Positions 58,264 to 64,000 of a stretch of DNA of 64,000 nt are shown piece by piece. Origin of the DNA: Membranipora membranacea (Eukaryota; Bryozoa; Gymnolaemata; Cheilostomatida; Membraniporidae); NCBI GenBank assembly GCA_914767715.1, contig OU612065.1:28520001-28584000 (forward strand), read 5' to 3'. Positions within the stretch are counted from its first letter, which is position 1. Every line of letters starts with the position of its first letter. Both the position numbers and the translations under genes were made by a program. The notes under the pieces were generated by a model. The model searched no databases. It was not told the origin of the DNA and was given only the letters and a program-made list of their open reading frames with translations.

Positions 58264-58268
58264 AGGCC
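58264..58268. other. Target-site duplication AGGCC, right copy
   Basis: It matches 52219-52223. The monomer then continues aatgaggccatcaac without a gap. Confidence 0.95.
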
Positions 58269-61200
58269 AATGAGGCCATCAACTGGTCAGAGTTTAAAAG
58301 AAATCCGATGGCTTTTTAATTTTTTCGCCTGCCGTTTGGCATGTTTTTTTATGTCAAAATTGGCCCTCGTTAAAAATGTTGCTGACGCCAATCTAAGAGG
58401 GGCAGCCCCGAACGGTTTTCCGTTCCAAAGTCAGCATGAAATTCCACACGGTATAGAGTAGGTTAGAAGGCAATCTATTTTTTAATCTGGCCGTAAAAAA
58501 CACCAAGGGTCCCCCCTTTGTTACTTTTTATAATTTTAAAGTCGCTCTCATCTCTGTTCTATTTATCGTAGCATCTTCATATTCTGGAATTTGAATGAGG
58601 CCAATGAGGCCATCAACTGGTCAGAGTTTAAAAGAAATCCGATGGCTTTTTAATTTTTTCGCCTGCCGTTTGGCATGTTTTTTTATGTCAAAATTGGCCC
58701 TCGTTAAAAATGTTGCTGACGCCAATCTAAGAGGGGCAGCCCCGAACGGTTTTCCGTTCCAAAGTCAGCATGAAATTCCACACGGTATAGAGTAGGTTAG
58801 AAGGCAATCTATTTTTTAATCTGGCCGTAAAAAACACCAAGGGTCCCCCCTTTGTTACTTTTTATAATTTTAAAGTCGCTCTCATCTCTGTTCTATTTAT
58901 CGTAGGATCTTCATATTCTGGAATTTGAATGAGGCCAATGAGGCCATCAACTGGTCAGAGTTTAAAAGAAATCCGATGGCTTTTTAATTTTTTCGCCTGC
59001 CGTTTGGCATGTTTTTTTATGTCAAAATTGGCCCTCGGTAAAAATGTTGCTGACGCCAATCTAAGAGGGGCAGCCCCGAACGGTTTTCCGTTCCAAAGTC
59101 AGCATGAAATTCCACACGGTATAGAGTAGGTTAGAAGGCAATCTATTTTTTAATCTGGCCGTAAAAAACACCAAGGGTCCCCCCTTTGTTACTTTTTATA
59201 ATTTTAAAGTCGCTCTCATCTCTGTTCTATTTATCGTAGGATCTTCATATTCTGGAATTTGAATGAGGCCAATGAGGCCATCAACTGGTCAGAGTTTAAA
59301 AGAAATCCGATGGCTTTTTAATTTTTTCGCCTGCCGTTTGGCATGTTTTTTTATGTCAAAATTGGCCCTCGTTAAAAATGTTGCTGACGCCAATCTAAGA
59401 GGGGCAGCCCCGAACGGTTTTCCGTTCCAAAGTCAGCATGAAATTCCACACGGTATAGAGTAGGTTAGAAGGCAATCTATTTTTTAATCTGGCCGTAAAA
59501 AACACCAAGGGTCCCCCCTTTGTTACTTTTTATAATTTTAAAGTCGCTCTCATCTCTGTTCTATTTATCGTAGGATCTTCATATTCTGGAATTTGAATGA
59601 GGCCAATGAGGCCATCAACTGGTCAGAGTTTAAAAGAAATCCGATGGCTTTTTAATTTTTTCGCCTGCCGTTTGGCATGTTTTTTTATGTCAAAATTGGC
59701 CCTCGTTAAAAATGTTGCTGACGCCAATCTAAGAGGGGCAGCCCCGAACGGTTTTCCGTTCCAAAGTCAGCATGAAATTCCACACGGTATAGAGTAGGTT
59801 AGAAGGCAATCTATTTTTTAATCTGGCCGTAAAAAACACCAAGGGTCCCCCCTTTGTTACTTTTTATAATTTTAAAGTCGCTCTCATCTCTGTTCTATTT
59901 ATCGTAGCATCTTCAAATTCTGGAATTTGAATGAGGCCAATGAGGCCATCAACTGGTCAGAGTTTAAAAGAAATCCGATGGCTTTTTAATTTTTTCGCCT
60001 GCCGTTTGGCATGTTTTTTTATGTCAAAATTGGCCCTCGTTAAAAATGTTGCTGACGCCAATCTAAGAGGGGCAGCCCCGAACGGTTTTCCGTTCCAAAG
60101 TCAGCATGAAATTCCACACGGTATAGAGTAGGTTAGAAGGCAATCTATTTTTTAATCTGGCCGTAAAAAACACCAAGGGTCCCCCCTTTGTTACTTTTTA
60201 TAATTTTAAAGTCGCTCTCATCTCTGTTCTATTTATCGTAGGATCTTCATATTCTGGAATTTGAATGAGGCCAATGAGGCCATCAACTGGTCAGAGTTTA
60301 AAAGAAATCCGATGGCTTTTTAATTTTTTCGCCTGCCGTTTGGCATGTTTTTTTATGTCAAAATTGGCCCTCGTTAAAAATGTTGCTGACGCCAATCTAA
60401 GAGGGGCAGCCCCGAACGGTTTTCCGTTCCAAAGTCAGCATGAAATTCCACACGGTATAGAGTAGGTTAGAAGGCAATTTATTTTTTAATCTGGCCGTAA
60501 AAAACACCAAGGGTCCCCCCTTTGTTACTTTTTATAATTTTAAAGTCGCTCTCATCTCTGTTCTATTTATCGTAGGATCTTCATATTCTGGAATTTGAAT
60601 GAGGCCAATGAGGCCATCAACTGGTCAGAGTTTAAAAGAAATCCGATGGCTTTTTAATTTTTTCGCCTGCCGTTTGGCATGTTTTTTTATGTCAAAATTG
60701 GCCCTCGTTAAAAATGTTGCTGACGCCAATCTAAGAGGGGCAGCCCCGAACGGTTTTCCGTTCCAAAGTCAGCATGAAATTCCACACGGTATAGAGTAGG
60801 TTAGAAGGCAATCTATTTTTTAATCTGGCCGTAAAAAACACCAAGGGTCCCCCCTTTGTTACTTTTTATAATTTTAAAGTCGCTCTCATCTCTGTTCTAT
60901 TTATCGTAGGATCTTCATATTCTGGAATTTGAATGAGGCCAATGAGGCCATCAACTGGTCAGAGTTTAAAAGAAATCCGATGGCTTTTTAATTTTTTCGC
61001 CTGCCGTTTGGCATGTTTTTTTATGTCAAAATTGGCCCTCGTTAAAAATGTTGCTGACGCCAATCTAAGAGGGGCAGCCCCGAACGGTTTTCCGTTCCAA
61101 AGTCAGCATGAAATTCCACACGGTATAGAGTAGGTTAGAAGGCAATCTATTTTTTAATCTGGCCGTAAAAAACACCAAGGGTCCCCCCTTTGTTACTTTT

Positions 61201-62936
61201 TATAATTTTAAAGTCGCTCTCATCTCTGTTCTATTTATCGTAGGATCTTCATATTCTGGAATTTGAATGAGGCCAATGAGGCCATCAACTGGTCAGAGTT
61301 TAAAAGAAATCCGATGGCTTTCTAATTTTTTCGCCTGCCGTTTGGCATGTTTTTTTATGTCAAAATTGGCCCTCGTTAAAAATGTTGCTGACGCCAATCT
61401 AAGAGGGGCAGCCCCGAACGGTTTTCCGTTCCAAAGTCAGCATGAAATTCCACACGGTATAGAGTAGGTTAGAAGGCAATCTATTTTTTAATCTGGCCGT
61501 AAAAAACACCAAGGGTCCCCCCTTTGTTACTTTTTATAATTTTAAAGTCGCTCTCATCTCTGTTCTATTTATCGTAGGATCTTCATATTCTGGAATTTGA
61601 ATGAGGCCAATGAGGCCATCAACTGGTCAGAGTTTAAAAGAAATCCGATGGCTTTTTAATTTTTTCGCCTGCCGATTGGCATGTTTTTTTATGTCAAAAT
61701 TGGCCCTCGTTAAAAATGTTGCTGACGCCAATCTAAGAGGGGCAGCCCCGAACGGTTTTCCGTTCCAAAGTCAGCATGAAATTCCACACGGTATAGAGTA
61801 GGTTAGAAGGCAATCTATTTTTTAATCTGGCCGTAAAAAACACCAAGGGTCCCCCCTTTGTTACTTTTTATAATTTTAAAGTCGCTCTCATCTCTGTTCT
61901 ATTTATCGTAGGATCTTCATATTCTGGAATTTGAATGAGGCTAATGAGGCCATCAACTGGTCAGAGTTTAAAAGAAATCCGATGGCTTTTTAATTTTTTC
62001 GCCTGCCGTTTGGCATGTTTTTTTATGTCAAAATTGGCCCTCGTTAAAAATGTTGCTGACGCCAATCTAAGAGGGGCAGCCCCGAACGGTTTTCCGTTCC
62101 AAAGTCAGCATGAAATTTCACACGGTAAAGAGTAGGTTAGAAGGCAATCTATTTTTTAATCTGGCCGTAAAAAACACCAAGGGTCCCCCCTTTGTTACTT
62201 TTTATAATTTTAAAGTCGCTCTCATCTCTGTTCTATTTATCGTAGGATCTTCATATTCTGGAATTTGAATGAGGCCAATGAGGCCATCAACTGGTCAGAG
62301 TTTAAAAGAAATCCGATGGCTTTTTAATTTTTTCGCCTGCCGTTTGGCATGTTTTTTTATGTCAAAATTGGCCCTCGTTAAAAATGTTGCTGACGCCAAT
62401 CTAAGAGGGGCAGCCCCGAACGGTTTTCCGTTCCAAAGTCAGCATGAAATTCCACACGGTATAGAGTAGGTTAGAAGGCAATCTATTTTTTAATCTGGCC
62501 GTAAAAAACACCAAGGGTCCCCCCTTTGTTACTTTTTATAATTTTAAAGTCGCTCTCATCTCTGTTCTATTTATCGTAGGATCTTCATATTCTGGAATTT
62601 GAATGAGGCCAATGAGGCCATCAACTGGTCAGAGTTTAAAAGAAATCCGATGGCTTTTTAATTTTTTCGCCTGCCGTTTGGCATGTTTTTTTATGTCAAA
62701 ATTGGCCCTCGTTAAAAATGTTGCTGACGCCAATCTAAGAGGGGCAGCCCCGAACGGTTTTCCGTTCCAAAGTCAGCATGAAATTCCACACGGTATAGAG
62801 TAGGTTAGAAGGCCATCTATTTTTTAATCTGGCCGTAAAAAACACCAAGGGTCCCCCCTTTGTTACTTTTTATAATTTTAAAGTCGCTCTCATCTCTGTT
62901 CTATTTATCGTAGGATCTTCATATTCTGGAATTTGA

Positions 62937-63604
62937 ATGAGGCCAATGAGGCCATCAACTGGTCAGAGTTTAAAAGAAATCCGATGGCTTTTTAATTTTT
63001 TCGCCTGCCGTTTGGCATGTTTTTTTATGTCAAAATTGGCCCTCGTTAAAAATGTTGCTGACGCGAATCTAAGAGGGGCAGCCCCGAACGGTTTTCCGTT
63101 CCAAAGTCAGCATGAAATTCCACACGGTATAGAGTAGGTTAGAAGGCAATCTATTTTTTAATCTGGCCGTAAAAAACAAAAAGGGTCCCCCCTTTGTTAC
63201 TTTTTATAATTTTAAAGTCGCTCTCATCTCTGTTCTATTTATCGTAGGATCTTCATATTCTGGAATTTGAATGAGGCCAATGAGGCCATCAACTGGTCAG
63301 AGTTTAAAAGAAATCCGATGGCTTTTTAATTTTTTCGCCTGCCGTTTGGCATGTTTTTTTATGTCAAAATTGGCCCTCGTTAAAAATGTTGCTGACGCGA
63401 ATCTAAGAGGGGCAGCCCCGAACGGTTTTCCGTTCCAAAGTCAGCATGAAATTCCACACGGTATAGAGTAGGTTAGAAGGCAATCTATTTTTTAATCTGG
63501 CCGTAAAAAACAAAAAGGGTCCCCCCTTTGTTACTTTTTATAATTTTAAAGTCGCTCTCATCTCTGTTCTATTTATCGTAGGATCTTCATATTCTGGAAT
63601 TTGA
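62937..63604. repeat. Recent duplication of one monomer
   Basis: The two neighbouring copies share two rare changes, gacgcgaatc and aacaaaaagggtcc (in place of aacaccaagggtcc), which I saw in no other copy. The second monomer of the pair is therefore a fresh duplicate of the first. Confidence 0.8.
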
Positions 63605-64000
63605 ATGAGGCCAATGAGGCCATCAACTGGTCAGAGTTTAAAAGAAATCCGATGGCTTTCTAATTTTTTCGCCTGCCGTTTGGCATGTTTTTTTATGTCA
63701 AAATTGGCCCTCGTTAAAAATGTTGCTGACGCCAATCTAAGAGGGGCAGCCCCGAACGGTTTTCCGTTCCAAAGTTAGCATGAAATTCCACACGGTATAG
63801 AGTAGGTTAGAAGGCAATCTATTTTTTAATCTGGCCGTAAAAAACACCAAGGGTCCCCCCTTTGTTACTTTTTATAATTTTAAAGTCGCTCTCATCTCTG
63901 TTCTATTTATCGTAGGATCTTCATATTCTGGAATTTGAATGAGGCCAATGAGGCCATCAACTGGTCAGAGTTTAAAAGAAATCCGATGGCTTTTTAATTT

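Larger units (their letters stand above)
58264..64000. repeat. 334-bp satellite array III (16 complete monomers plus partials)
   Basis: The interrupted monomer resumes at base 4 and is followed by 16 copies of exactly 334 bp (58595-63938) and 62 bp of the next copy. All are of the gaggggc type with tttaaaag. Few changes are seen. Some recur at whole-monomer distances: cgtagcatc at about 58572 and 59908 (4 monomers), and ctttctaatt at 61322 and 63660 (7 monomers). The copy starting at 63605 has a C-to-T change (aaagttagc) that puts a stop in the 66-codon frame. The array runs off the window edge. Confidence 0.97.

Noticed and set aside
1-64000. Assembly artefact producing the repeated monomers
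   Set aside because: Private variants, ordered higher-order types and exact target duplications argue for real structure. The total copy number could still be mis-assembled in the near-uniform stretches, and that can only be tested with reads.

Overview
The window is animal (metazoan) nuclear DNA. About 53 of its 64 kb is one tandem satellite with a 334-bp monomer. The rest is two mobile elements that each interrupt a single monomer. BEL/Pao LTR elements are known only from animals. The other element carries an intron-containing, transposase-like gene remnant of a kind I associate with aquatic invertebrates and fish. I cannot name a phylum or species. There is no ordinary host gene, tRNA, rRNA or CRISPR array.

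Layout. 1-27786: array I, 83 complete monomers, almost identical up to about 23.75 kb, then a more variable subtype. 27787-32528: a 4.74-kb DNA transposon with terminal inverted repeats, flanked by the 3-bp duplication CAT. It holds a subterminal minisatellite of about 176-bp units and a frameshifted five-exon gene remnant on the minus strand that lacks its C-terminal part. 32529-52223: array II, 58 complete monomers, with clear 3-, 4- and 5-monomer higher-order repeats between 34.8 and 41.9 kb and the most diverged copies between 42.5 and 49.9 kb. 52224-58263: a 6.04-kb BEL/Pao retrotransposon with 527-bp LTRs that read as identical and the 5-bp duplication AGGCC. Its one long Gag-Pol frame has lost most of RNase H and integrase through an in-frame deletion. 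58264-64000: array III, near-identical monomers again.

Removing each element plus one copy of its target duplication restores a monomer of exactly 334 bp, so both boundaries are firm. I count 159 complete monomers, including the two interrupted ones. A 66-codon frame recurs in nearly every monomer, but I read it as a by-product of repetition. Changes that alter the protein are common, the frame breaks freely, and changes outside it look just as frequent.

The main points of interest are: the internal evolution of the array (subtype blocks, nested higher-order repeats, a hybrid monomer at an unequal-exchange point); two unrelated elements inserted within 16 bp of the same monomer position; paired inverted repeats in the monomer, one of which is broken by the change that defines the central subtype; and an 89-bp near-perfect palindrome inside the DNA transposon. 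All statements come from reading the sequence, without alignment or database search.
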